A program made the translations under genes and the position numbers. Positions 47,458-58,568 of a stretch of 64,000 nucleotides of DNA are shown here, piece after piece; the stretch's first letter is position 1; each line of letters begins with the position of its first letter. The stretch comes from Epinephelus fuscoguttatus. Its lineage: Eukaryota; Chordata; Actinopteri; Perciformes; Serranidae. The DNA is taken from assembly GCF_011397635.1 (NCBI RefSeq), contig NC_064760.1:25617356-25681355 (forward strand). The letters are read 5' to 3'. The notes beneath the pieces are model-generated. The model did no database searches. It had not been told where the DNA came from and was given only the letters and a program-made list of their open reading frames with translations.

Positions 47458-50400
47458 ATGGCTGATGTGATCACCCTCAGCTCTGACAGCGAGAAGGACG
47501 ACTCTGATGTGGAGATTATCGGCTGCTACAGTAACGTCATGACCAAAGATGACCCTCTGCCTCTCACAGCAGTGCGAGTGCACGTTGACGACATCAACGT
47601 CTCACCGGTAAGCTAACAACGTAGCTACTCTTGACCGTCGCGTAGAAACCGGTGCTAACGCTAGCTAACTTTTAATGTCCTCTAGATGTCGCTGCAGCTA
47701 AACCTTAGCTAGCTATTTAACGCAGTTTAAACAGAGAAACGCCAACAAACACAGCCTTATGGTATGTCTCAGGTACAGCCTGCTCACTTAGCGCCATCTT
47801 CAGGCAAGGAAACATTATCTCCTCCATTTTCGCTGGCTCGTCACGGTGAGGTAAAGCTAACAGTAGTCCTTAAGGTTAAAACCTGACATGTTATTGGGCT
47901 GTTCATGTTATTATAATAACATTATACAAATTTTAACTTTGTTTTGTACTGTGTCTATTCTCATATGCATGTCATAATGAAATATTTTTATTATTTGAGC
48001 ACTAGCTATGTGCCCCTGCGCTGCTAGCATTATCTGCCCCACCCTGGCTAGCTTAAATTAGTGTGTTAAACAATGCGATAATATTTGTGTTAGTGTGTAT
48101 ATCCATATTAGTTATGGTTTGTTCTCCTTAATGTAGTATTTTTTTCAATATTTTATTCATTTTTAACTTTAGCTAACATTGAGTGCCCCCAGGAATGACT
48201 CCTAAAAGCCTGAATGAGTTAGCATTTTAGCACTTCCGGTTCCCTCCTCTCAAAGTCAATGGGTTTTTGTTAAGATGCTTGAAATAAGGTCTGTGGTTAA
48301 CACTAGCTTAAGAAATGTTCACAGTTTGTTCCACAACATAAAATGCGTCAGTAAATACCCCACTCACGAACTTTGAAGCTTCAGTGCGTCTTACAAAAGG
48401 TCGTTGTCAGTCATGTGACAGTAGAGTAGTTTGTTTATAGCCTTTTATTTCTGGCAACAGCATTTAGGCTTCACTAATCATAAAAGTGGTGTTCATTTGT
48501 GAAGATTGTCTTGCTGAACAAATGTGTAAGTATCATAATTGTTTGCCACAGAGCTTATTTTCACCAACAATCAAAAATACCACGGAAAAATCCCAACCGC
48601 TTTTTGACGAGGGAACCTGTGTGATGCTTATTTCCGTGTCAGCTTACAGACATCCGTTGTCCCTGGGCACTCTGTTTCCATATTTACATATTGCTCATTG
48701 ATAAGCATTGTTGTCCACAATGGCCTTATACACCCAGACACATACTGTAAAAGGGAGTGCCTCCTCTGTAATAAGGGTATGGAAAACTCTAACTTCAGAG
48801 AATCAGATCACAACCTGTCAACATCTCAACCACTGACCAATCAGATCAAGTGTCCCAACATGTACAAAAGTGCAGAGTGACAGGTAAAAAAGAGTAGGCC
48901 CATATATAATGTTAGAGGTCAGTAAAATCACTTTATTGTTCCAGGGTTCTTGTCACACTCAGAGCCTCTATCAAAAGGAGAGATCAATTACACCGCTAAA
49001 CACATAATGATGATTTAAGCTGCATTTTAACTTAAGCAAAGTTTTTTTTTTAATCCCCAGAGTGATAGCTGACAGTGTGGCTATATTTATACTTTGATTT
49101 AATCACTGCTGCTCAACATAATACAAGACACCTGAGTGATGATAACTGGAAATAATAACAAAAGATTTTATTAGAAAATGAATCCACACAGTGTTAATTG
49201 GCTGACATTTATGTCAGATAGACCTCATCAGTCTTTAACTAGGCTACTTTTAAGTTAAACTGGCTTCATAATACAGGCCTTGGAGGAAGGGTCCTAACAT
49301 ACAAACACAAGTTTGTGTAAAATTCAGGACTTTTTTGTAATACTTTGTATTTCTGAACATTTTTAACATTCAATAAGTACCGAAGCAAAAGAAAATAAAG
49401 AAAAGTAGTAAACAAGGAAAAGAAAAACGGACCAATATGAGGTCATGGGATGTTTAAAAAGTCATAACAAATTTTCTTTATTTAAAGTAGGATTTCACAT
49501 ATGGTGCATGCAATAATCATGTGAAATCTATCTCAATAGCTTAATGAACACACCATTTTCTCCACCATTTTTCTCCCAACTCTTTAAAGTCATATCAAAT
49601 AGGTCATCTGTTCCAGAAGATCAAAGTGTGTAACAGTATTAACAAAGAGGCTAGCAGTAGGGCTGTTTTTCTGGAGCCAGTATTTTGTAATGGCCTTTTT
49701 ACTTGCTGCCAGCATGATCTGTAGTAGATAGGTATCATCTGTACTTAGTCTATCAGGAATTTGTCCAAGATAAAGGGATGTGAATGCTGTACTAATATTA
49801 AAACCCAAAGTTTTTGAGATGATTGTCACTATTTCCCTCCAGAAAGTCTGAATAGAAGGACAAGACCAGAAAATATCAGCATGGCCAACCATGATTTCCC
49901 CACATTCCCTCCGGCAGCATAGCTGGGTGCCATTTTGTTTAGACTTCTGTCTGGGCGTGATGAAAAAGTGAATCAGGTTTTTCCGGGGGTTAGTGGAGGT
50001 TGACTGTATTTTCCAGGCATTCAGCCACATGTCCTCAGTTGTCATTCTAATGTCCAGCTCTTTTTCCAATCGTTTCACACAGTCTGTAGTGTCCTTACTC
50101 AGTGATGTGATACAGTGTTATATCTTGCTTATTAAACCATTATTGCTTCCTGAGTTATAAGCATCAATAAATATATGAGTGACAGTTGGTGGTTCTCTGG
50201 GATTAATAAGATTCAGGATTTGACATTGTGACTTTGCCTGTAAAACATCTGTGCCAACTAAACAATATTCAGAAAGCAGATCCATGTAAATTACAAAAAG
50301 AGTGCAATGAATCACCTTATAATTTCACACATAACATGTTCAAAAATTCACAACTAAGCAATGCTACAGTAGCATTTGTACTTACTTTGATTTATGGTCA

Positions 50401-53400
50401 GTCAGTAACTATATTCCTTTGAATAGGCGAGGAGAAATGTATTTATACCGACAGTATCAGATGCCATACACTCTATAGTTATATAAGCAACCACATAATT
50501 TATTGATATGTTTATTTTTCCCTTTTCTAGCTTTATATTGACCTCAAGGATCCTAAATGGACTCTTCCAGAGCTGAAGTTGCGTGCAAGGCGAAAATCCC
50601 CTGCCGTGACAGTGGTGGACCTGACTGAGGGCGATGTAGATGATGAGACAAAACAGGAGACGGCTAATTTGCCACCAGATGACCCTCTAATAGTAAAAGA
50701 AAGTGCAACCAAAAACCAAACTTCAAACAATCAAGATTTTAACTTACAGAAAAGCTCTTCAAGAGACCCAACCGTTACTGCGCTACAGCCGGACTGTAGT
50801 AACTTAAAGCCAAAGAAGAGGCGCCTGGACTCTCAAACACAACACCAAGAGCAGACTGATAACGCACACCATCACACAGCATTTGTAAAACTGAGACGAT
50901 TGCCTTGTCTTGAAACTCATGTTGCTTTAAACAAAAATTGCACACAAATGTCACTGCACCTTAGTCAACTAGACAATACAAGTGAAACTGCAAAATGCAT
51001 TAGTAATTTGAGAACTACCACAACAAATGGCCCTCACACAGATCCCTCATTAGATGAGTCTCCTCCTAAGGTGGTTGAATCTCTCATCAGACAGGAGGAA
51101 CAAGAGAGCAATAATGAATTTACAAACACACAGTTAAATGCTAATATATCTCAGCATCTACAGAGCCCAGCTGACCACCCCTGCTCAGATAAAGGGGGCA
51201 CTGATGCAACCTTAAAGGAGCACAGCACTCATGAAGATGAGAGGGATGACTTTTGCTCATCCGTGCTCATCCCTTCTCCAACATCCTGTTCTCCATCTCA
51301 GGATAAAGCACAGGGTTCCTTACAAAGAGAAGTCCTCTCCTCCAAACTGGAACAACTGGGATTAGACAAAGCACAATTCAGTCAAAGCCATCTCTCTGAT
51401 CACTCATCCTCGCACTATTCTACCACTCTACCAAACCCTTCGGAGCCTTATACCCTTGACTCTCTGTCCCAAACAGGTACCATATCTCATAACCCAATGA
51501 GCCAAGTCGACCCAGCGCCCACCTCTGAGTCTACACTAGCTGAGAAAACGCCTGAGTGGCAATTGGAGGAGGTAAACAATGACGAGGCCTCTAACAGCTC
51601 TGACTGTTTGCGCTTTAGCATCCCCAGTGAACCTCCTTTATCTGAGAACATGGATGACGAATCTGGGGCCGGGACATACAGAGGCGATCTGATCATTGAC
51701 AGTCCTGTGTCTCTTCTTTGGCAAGAGGGGAGTGACGGAGACGAAGGGAACAAAGAGAGCAGATTTGATATGGACTTCAGGGCAGCCAGTAAAGAGGACA
51801 GGCAATTTGTGTGTCCGGTTACACTCAGGAAAATAATGTCTGGACCAGCTCAAGCACTGGTAAGAGACATTTCTCCAGATCTTTGCTTTTTTTTCTGCTG
51901 CTCTCTTCACACATGTGCTAGGCTGAATTTACAGCATTTTTTTCCTTTTTAAGTTTTTTTTTGTTTTCTTTTGGTTTTTTTTTTGGTTTTTTTTTTTTAG
52001 TTCAATGAGGAAGATGACGGATTTGGAACCCCAGAGGTGCTGTGTCGTCAGAGCCTGAGCCTGGTTTACAGTACCATCGATGAGGGCTACCCAGAGGGCA
52101 CTTTGCAGCTCTTGTCTGACCTGCTACAGCCTGGTTACTATCCCCCCAGAGATATCACCTCCCACCTGCTGCGTGGCATTCTGCTCGACCCACAGTGCCC
52201 TTATCACCTGTGCGTGCAGGCCTTTAATCTGTTAATGAGGACACAGAGGTGAGGTAACCATAGGAATAAGAGTTAATAGTAGTGTGTTATATATAGCTTT
52301 TCCTATTGAAATTCTTGATCTGACCTTTATGTTCTCTCTACCATTTTCCTCTCCCCTTTCCATCTTTGAATTCAGAGATTAAATCTGCTTTCTAATTGCA
52401 GACATCACATGGCGGATAAAACCACTATTCCATGGGACTGGGAGTTGTTGACCTCAGTCATGACCAGTCAGGTACTGTCACTGAATATATACGGCAATTT
52501 AAGGCACCACCAGTGTTGCTGAACAAGATTGTTTTTCGATAAGATTTTGGTTGCTATATTATGAAATAGGCTTTTTAAAATCATTTCTCGTGTGTCAGTA
52601 TCTTCTGGAAGAACCAAAGTCACATTGTTGCATTGAATAAACATATTTACAGATCTCAGTAAACTGGCACTTGTCCATCTGTGCCCCTCTTGCTTCCTTA
52701 GGACCATACAAAGAGACATCAATGTGAGGTTGTGCGTATGCTCCTGGAATATGTTGTGCAGACTTTGGAAGATGACTTCCAGGCCAAATGCTCCGTCTCT
52801 GCCCTCAACCGCTCCATCGCCAAGGAAGTATTGTCATGTGATCAGCAGTTCCATCGCATCAGGTGAGTATGGTAACCTGGGGCCTGTATAGCTAAGTGCA
52901 GTTAGAGGGTTAGTCAGCTGACTGTAGACTTAACCTTAGAGTTTTGTTTTTCAGTGTACATGACCATGATAATATACTGTTGACATTATTTGGAAACTGT
53001 AGTTTTGTGATACTCTTTAATGGTATATTACTGATAGGTGTTACTAATTAGTCCTCTGTCATTTACATGTCACCTCTCAATGGGTCTCATTCACATATAG
53101 TGCATATGCACAAATCTGTTTCTTTAACCATGTATCTAAACATATTAAGCCGGGATTAATCAATATTTTCGTACCTGAATTTGTTTGTACTCAGCAAACA
53201 ACTTTAGAACTGACTCAGACCATGTCTTCACACAAATGACGAAGGCCTGACTGTCTTTTTCTTCTAGACAAGTCGACTAGTCTAATTTAAACATCAGTTT
53301 AAACATCAGGGAAATTTGTTCGGAGCATCCCTAGTTTTTATAGAGTTGGCCCATCATGATCAGCCACTCCCACCAGTTTCTAGAGCCATGAAATTACACA

Positions 53401-56400
53401 CATGTAGCCAATGTCAGTTGTTAGCCAAATGGTGAATATCCAAGAGTCTGATTTACCTCCGAGCAGGTGTTAAAATATCTAGCCCTACTGTAAGATATTG
53501 CAGTCAGTGTGTTCAGGAGAGAGTGCGTTTTCAGAGACGGACATAACTTGAGAGAGTGACAAACGGCTTATCAGCTGTTTCTGACTGCCAAGACAAGATT
53601 TGCTGCTGCTATGCAATTTCCTGGAACAGCATCAAACTGATTGGACACTCGATACCTTCTCAGGTTCAAGTCATGTCTGCCATTGGTTTCCTGGCTACAC
53701 TGGCATACCAGAGGGAAATAGCAGATCAGGCTGGAGCATATTTCCTTATATAGACATAGGGGTGTGGCAGAATGCTGATTGCAGATAGTGGATACGCGCC
53801 TGTCAGTTTAGAATCATTCCAACTCACTAACATACCCATGGTGGTAAGAACAAAATTGGTTGGTGCACACTTGTCATGAATCAGACGGTAACTTTGCATG
53901 CTCACTTATTATGTACACACAGTAAGAAAATTTCTACACACATTTTAGTGAGTGAGGCCCAATGTGCGGAATACTGCACAGCAAACTTCTTCATAGCATG
54001 TTTACTTCAAGGCACCAAAACATGTTAACACACAAAGAACCGTTCCTATACACTGTCTGTTGTAATCTACATTGACTGTGCTTTCTGCCACTGCAATGTC
54101 GGAATTTCCCTGTGTGTCATAGAGTGGCCTCTGAATTTAAATACACTGCTCTTCTCTGTTGATATTATATGTTCTTGGGTGTTTGCCAAAAACCCAGCCT
54201 CCTGGGTGCTCTAAATGAAACTCATAGCTGCCGAAGGAAAGCAAGAGTTAACACAGCTGGTCAGCAACCAGGTTTGTGAGAACAGATATTTCAGATTATG
54301 GTTTGAAAGATAGTTATTTTAAACAGGCAGACCACCAAAAATTTAAACTCGCTATGAGATACATGCCAAATTGTGACATAATACATAATTACAAATCAAT
54401 TTATGTCAGGCGGATCACATTACAGTCCATAGATAAACATCAGTGCAAGTTTTTAATTTATATTTTTCATTTGATATAGTAATACTGTTGTTGTGTTGTT
54501 CTCCAGGGATGTCATCAAGTGGCTCTTTTCTGCCATTATAAAGTCAACAGAGCATCGAGAGTGTAAAGAAGCAGCCAAAGAGAGAGATGAACAAATCAGG
54601 TGAAATCCAAATTTATATCTATACATATCATATCATGATGGCTGCTTCAGTGCCTCCGTTTTTCCAATTCCTTTTGTCCCGTTGTCCCATGCAGAATGGT
54701 GTTCATCTTCCAGAGGATGCTGTCCTTGGCTCTGGAGGTGGACCGCTCTCCAGCTCTAAACTCGGCCAAGCTGTCCCAGGAGCTCTTCCATATGCTCATC
54801 AGCGATATACCTCTACGAGCACACAGGTGAGGAGGAGAGATCAGACGAGGGTAGGAGGCAAGATAAGCAGGATATCACCATCAAGGGAAAGCTATATAGC
54901 CTACCTTTTCCTGTGGATTGTACCACTGGAGTAACCATAGACTTGTACAGGTGTCAGTTATGATTTTTAATTATGAAATTAGTACATTTAATGAATGGAC
55001 AAACAAAAAGGATATTAAAATATATTTTCATTCATGTAAAAATAATTTCAATATGGTTGCTTAACTGGCAATGTATTTCAGCATTTTATGAATAGTCTTT
55101 AAATGTATAATTTAAGTAATGTCTGATGAAACACAGAAACAATATAGAATTATTCTAAAGGCACAATGTGCCTCTTTCCCCTAGTTTTCCAAGCAATCAC
55201 TGACTAATCTGTTTCTGACTCCCAGAATGTTGTTGCTCGAGAGCCTGCAGAGCAAGCTGCTGAGATGTAAGCTGTTGGAACATCTGTTGGACTATGCATG
55301 CCCAATGAAAATCTCTCTGCCCATGTCACTCAGTCTCCTGCTTCACTTTCTGAAGTTCTGCACTTTGGCACCAGACCCTTCGGTGAATATCACTCTTGCA
55401 TCTTGTTCTCATTGTCACCTTATTGGCCAGCATTTGGTCTTCACGGATGTAGTGGTGTTAACATATCTAATGTAACAACTGATTCTGAGTTAATACCCCC
55501 CACATTCACAGATGTACTGGTATTACTGTTATTTTACTGGTATTAGTTTACTTTTACAATTCCCCATTAAGACTTTAGGATGTATCTTTGATTTACGATG
55601 GGGAAATCTAACACTTAAAAGTTAGCTATTCAGTGCAACTGATCGATGACTGTATTCTCCAGGACGGTACTGAAAGGTGGCACAAGTGGGAAGAGCTGGT
55701 CCATCTTCTCTGGATGCTGCTGCTCAGCTACAACAAAGCAATGAAAGGTGAGATGTTGGTCAGTTCCAACACAGTGCACAACAGCAGCTACAGCTATAAT
55801 CATAAAATGGCTCCCTATAAATTATGTTAAATTTAAGAGAACATCATTTTTGGTCGTGACAGATAAGCTTGTCTGAGAATGATGAGACAAGTGCTCATTA
55901 TACACAGCCACAGTTCAGTAAATTACAAAAATATATGGGGACTCAGGTGATCTTTTCAAAACCAACATCTTTCCTGAAGAAGCCAGCTTTCGAATGTCCT
56001 GCTGCCAGGAAGCAGACAGTGCTCGGAGCCTGTAGGAAACCTCAGACTCCAGCGAATGTGCAATATGTGGTGTGATGCCATATGGGATTGTACTGAGCTG
56101 CTTTATTGGGATCTTCTTTCGTGCTGTAGAGAAAGAAAAGGCAGTGTTCTTAATTTGGTTAAAAAAGATCAAACAATAGCAAGATTATTATGATTATGAG
56201 GTCAAACGTCTCTCCCCGTCCTCTCTACTTATCATTATTCACCATTATTTTCCACTTGTATATTTCTGTCTTTGGTTAATCAGTGGCAACTATTGTGCAT
56301 GAACTCTAGTGAATACTTTTTTTAACGTCTTGAGTTATATAAAATATAATAGTGGTAAACGTTACACATATTTTTTTAACATTCCTGTGCTGTCCTTAAG

Positions 56401-56849
56401 ATTTTATGTGTTTAATTTTTGACTCAAAGTCACCTGTATTAAGATTTTTCTGTCATCAATAAATATAAACTATATTTGTGATAGTCTGATTTTATCTCTC
56501 CTGTCCTGGAGACTCCTTTTAAGACAGGTTACATACAATTTTTTAATAAAATCATACCAGATCCCTGAATAATATATACATTTCAACAATAAGCCCACTT
56601 TGGTTTACTCCTAACTTCTTTAATTTGTTACGCCCAGGCTATCTGTGCAACTCAGTCTCCGAACAAAGAGGCAGAGTCGTCAACTTGGTCTACAAGCCAG
56701 ATGATATCGTATCTAAGCCCGCCATTTGTGAGGCAGTGGAGGCCTTCCTGTCCAGATCCCAGGCTGACATCGGCCAAGCTTTACCTCTCCATGTGGAGGA
56801 GTCCCTCACCTATCTACAGGATCACCTGTTAGATGTCTGTCAGTGTTGA
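47458..56849 (+). CDS. simc1: SUMO-interacting motifs-containing protein 1 (10 coding exons)
   Basis: Exons: 47458-47607, 50531-51859, 52001-52248, 52402-52471, 52702-52862, 54507-54599, 54695-54826, 55226-55382, 55663-55747, 56638-56849; all introns are GT-AG and the frame stays open, giving 878 residues. SUMO-interacting motifs stand out: VITLSSDSE at 4-12, an acidic-flanked VEII at 18-21 and VVDLT at 78-82. The 443-codon second exon is mostly disordered, rich in Ser, Thr and Gln. From about residue 470 a folded helical region follows, containing PEGTLQLLSDLLQPGYYPP, the C-terminal domain shared with SLF2. In mammals SIMC1 pairs with SLF2 to bring the SMC5/6 complex to SUMO-rich nuclear sites, and was also described as PLEIAD, a calpain-3 partner. 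SLF2 itself is less likely because of the N-terminal SIMs and total length. Introns carry an L1 fragment and other repeats. Confidence 0.88.
48192..48680 (+). repeat. Dispersed ~500-600 bp repeat (copy 2) in simc1 intron 1
   Basis: Ordered blocks match the copy at 43722-44315, with the right half also at 8425-8620. It includes TTTGTGAAGATTGTCTTGC and GGGCACTCTG at its right side. No ORF with a domain. Confidence 0.7.
49590..50078 (-). pseudogene. 5'-truncated L1-clade LINE ORF2 fragment, antisense in simc1 intron 1
   Basis: A 162-codon minus-strand frame gives WKIQSTSTNPRKNLIHFFIT, then the C-terminal zinc-knuckle-like block CCRRECGEIMVGHADIFWSC and PSIQTFWREIV, and LGFNIS further on. This layout (C..CG, then H..IFW.C..I..FW) is the C-terminal part of L1/Tx1-clade reverse transcriptase proteins. 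The polymerase and endonuclease parts are missing. The frame breaks down after EQMTYLI. It is a dead fragment, but it retains a surprisingly long open frame. Confidence 0.75.
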
Positions 56850-56896
56850 ATTTTAAAAATAAAAATGTGTGTGTGTGTTCATTTTCTTGGACGATT

Positions 56897-56987
56897 AATA
56901 AACCATTGTACTAATTTAATATTTATATATTTTTGTAAGAGTTGAATAAATAAACGAGTTGAATATTTTTTTTGTATTTTAAATAAA
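56897..56987 (+). terminator. Polyadenylation signals of simc1
   Basis: AATAAA occurs at 56897-56902, 56945-56950 and 56982-56987, 48-138 nt after the simc1 stop. A short 3' UTR with alternative cleavage sites is likely. Confidence 0.6.
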
Positions 56988-57239
56988 GGCCTTGTTGGGT
57001 CAGTCTGATTATAAAGACATGTGGCATCTCTTAATTGCTATAATCTTTGTATATCCGTTTCTCATTAAGGACAATCATCCCATGATCACCACACAAATGA
57101 AGTCATGATGTCATTATTTTTGACAACATTTACTTTACTCTTGTTAACTATACATAATCTGTAAATAAGCCACAATAAATTGAACAGTTGTGTCCAATCC
57201 ATCCATCTGATGGTCCATCATCACTTACGGATTTTATTT

Positions 57240-57417
57240 ACTCTGGTTCAACAGCTGGTTGGACCGTCTGCACGCTGACCAATAGGATCAAGCGCTGTTA
57301 TCGGCAGAGAAAAAAATCCTTACAGTCGCCATGATATAGCAGCGGAAACGGGTGAGAAGTAGCTAGAAAACAAAAGAGAACACGCAGTCGTCCTCGCGAT
57401 TTGGTATGCTCTTGCAG
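57240..57417 (+). promoter_or_regulatory. cnot6 promoter and putative non-coding first exon
   Basis: About 400 bp separates the end of simc1 from this region. No TATA box is obvious. A CTTGCAG/GTAATAAAG donor at 57417/57418 could end a leader exon that joins the acceptor before 58559, ten bases ahead of the cnot6 ATG. An alternative donor is AAACGG/GTGAGAAG near 57350. The exact start site cannot be read from the sequence. Confidence 0.4.
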
Positions 57418-57539
57418 GTAATAAAGAAATCCTTCCTATTAGACCCGAGCTGTCTTCACTCTGTTCTCCTCAATCTTATTTAGATACTGGAGGCGATGTG
57501 CTTGTTCTCCAAAGTAGGTCTTATTTGTATCGGAAGTCG

Positions 57540-58060
57540 GGTCAGCTCCGAATAATTGGGATGTTAGCTTGTAGCTAGCAAGCTAACTCGAGCTAAGCTA
57601 AACAGCTCTCACAATTGCTCGCAAACCCAGCATTGTGTAGCGCTGTGGGCTCGTTTACTCGCAGTTTATCTCAACGATAGTGATTCTGGCTACTGGAGGC
57701 TAAGCTAGCAGCAGCTAACCAACGCGCTGCTTCGTGGCCTAGTGTTAATGCGCAAGTCAGTGCTTTGCTATTATGTAAACAACAATTGAGCAGTATCTGT
57801 TAATATCATTTTGTTTCTCGTTAGCTAACCCACTCGGGCAAAGCGTTGAAGTCGGCCAACAAATTGCTCAATTTCACTAACTTCGCTTGTCCATTGCCCA
57901 TCTCGCTAGTTAGCAAACGAGCTAGCTTTAGCTATTTAGCGTTTGTTATGTATAGTTTGATAGCTACCTATTTAGGTTAAGCTAGGCTAATCAGTTAGCG
58001 ACAACGAGAGGAAAAAACGGCTAATCTTAGCTAGTGTTAGCTATTTTTACTCCTTTTTTA
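57540..58060. other. Cluster of GCTAGC/AGCTAA words in cnot6 intron 1
   Basis: Dozens of AGCT-centred words (TTAGCTTGTAGCTAGCAAGC, GAGCTAAGCTAAACAGC, GAGCTAGCTTTAGCTATT and others) are packed into about 500 bp, in both orientations, without tandem periodicity. A smaller cluster lies just after simc1 exon 1 (47650-47720). No coding sequence. Confidence 0.6.
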
Positions 58061-58568
58061 AAACGCTTTTTCTTTCAGCTCTTATACTAATTAAAGCTTA
58101 ACACAGTGTACATCAGAGTTTGCTAAGTTCAGCAGGAAAGCTATTGCTCTTCGCTGTTGATTTTAATGTTGATTATTATGTAACTCCAGTGAAATCTCAG
58201 CCCTCATAGGAAACAATTTAATGTCAATTATACCGTATTATAAAAGACTTCTAGGAACATATCATAACTTTAACCAAATCTTGATCAAAAACTTGTTCTT
58301 TGTGATTGGCAAAGGTTACATTTAATATCCTGTGCATACGTGTACATGTTGTACTTTGTTAAATTATCAGAGTGCAAATATAATTACCATCAACCTACCT
58401 GATGAGCTAGAGTCCTACACTACATCTGACCTAATCCACAGTATTCCAGCTTTAGTCTCAGGACTTAATTACTTAATTGATTTGCAGTTGATAGCATGCT
58501 GGGTGTTCTTGTGATTCTGTTCATGAATGATACTTACAAATCCAAATTATTTCTGCAGTGTTATAGGA

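Noticed and set aside
49170..49230. Possible second hammerhead motif (minus strand, ACTGATGAGGTC...)
   Set aside because: CTGATGAG is present, but the downstream core is TAAA rather than GAAA and the stem I arms do not pair. Better treated as chance or a MITE end.
55869..56075. 68-codon ORF in simc1 intron 9
   Set aside because: It begins at TTG, has no recognisable domain, and the flanking simc1 exons splice in frame without it.
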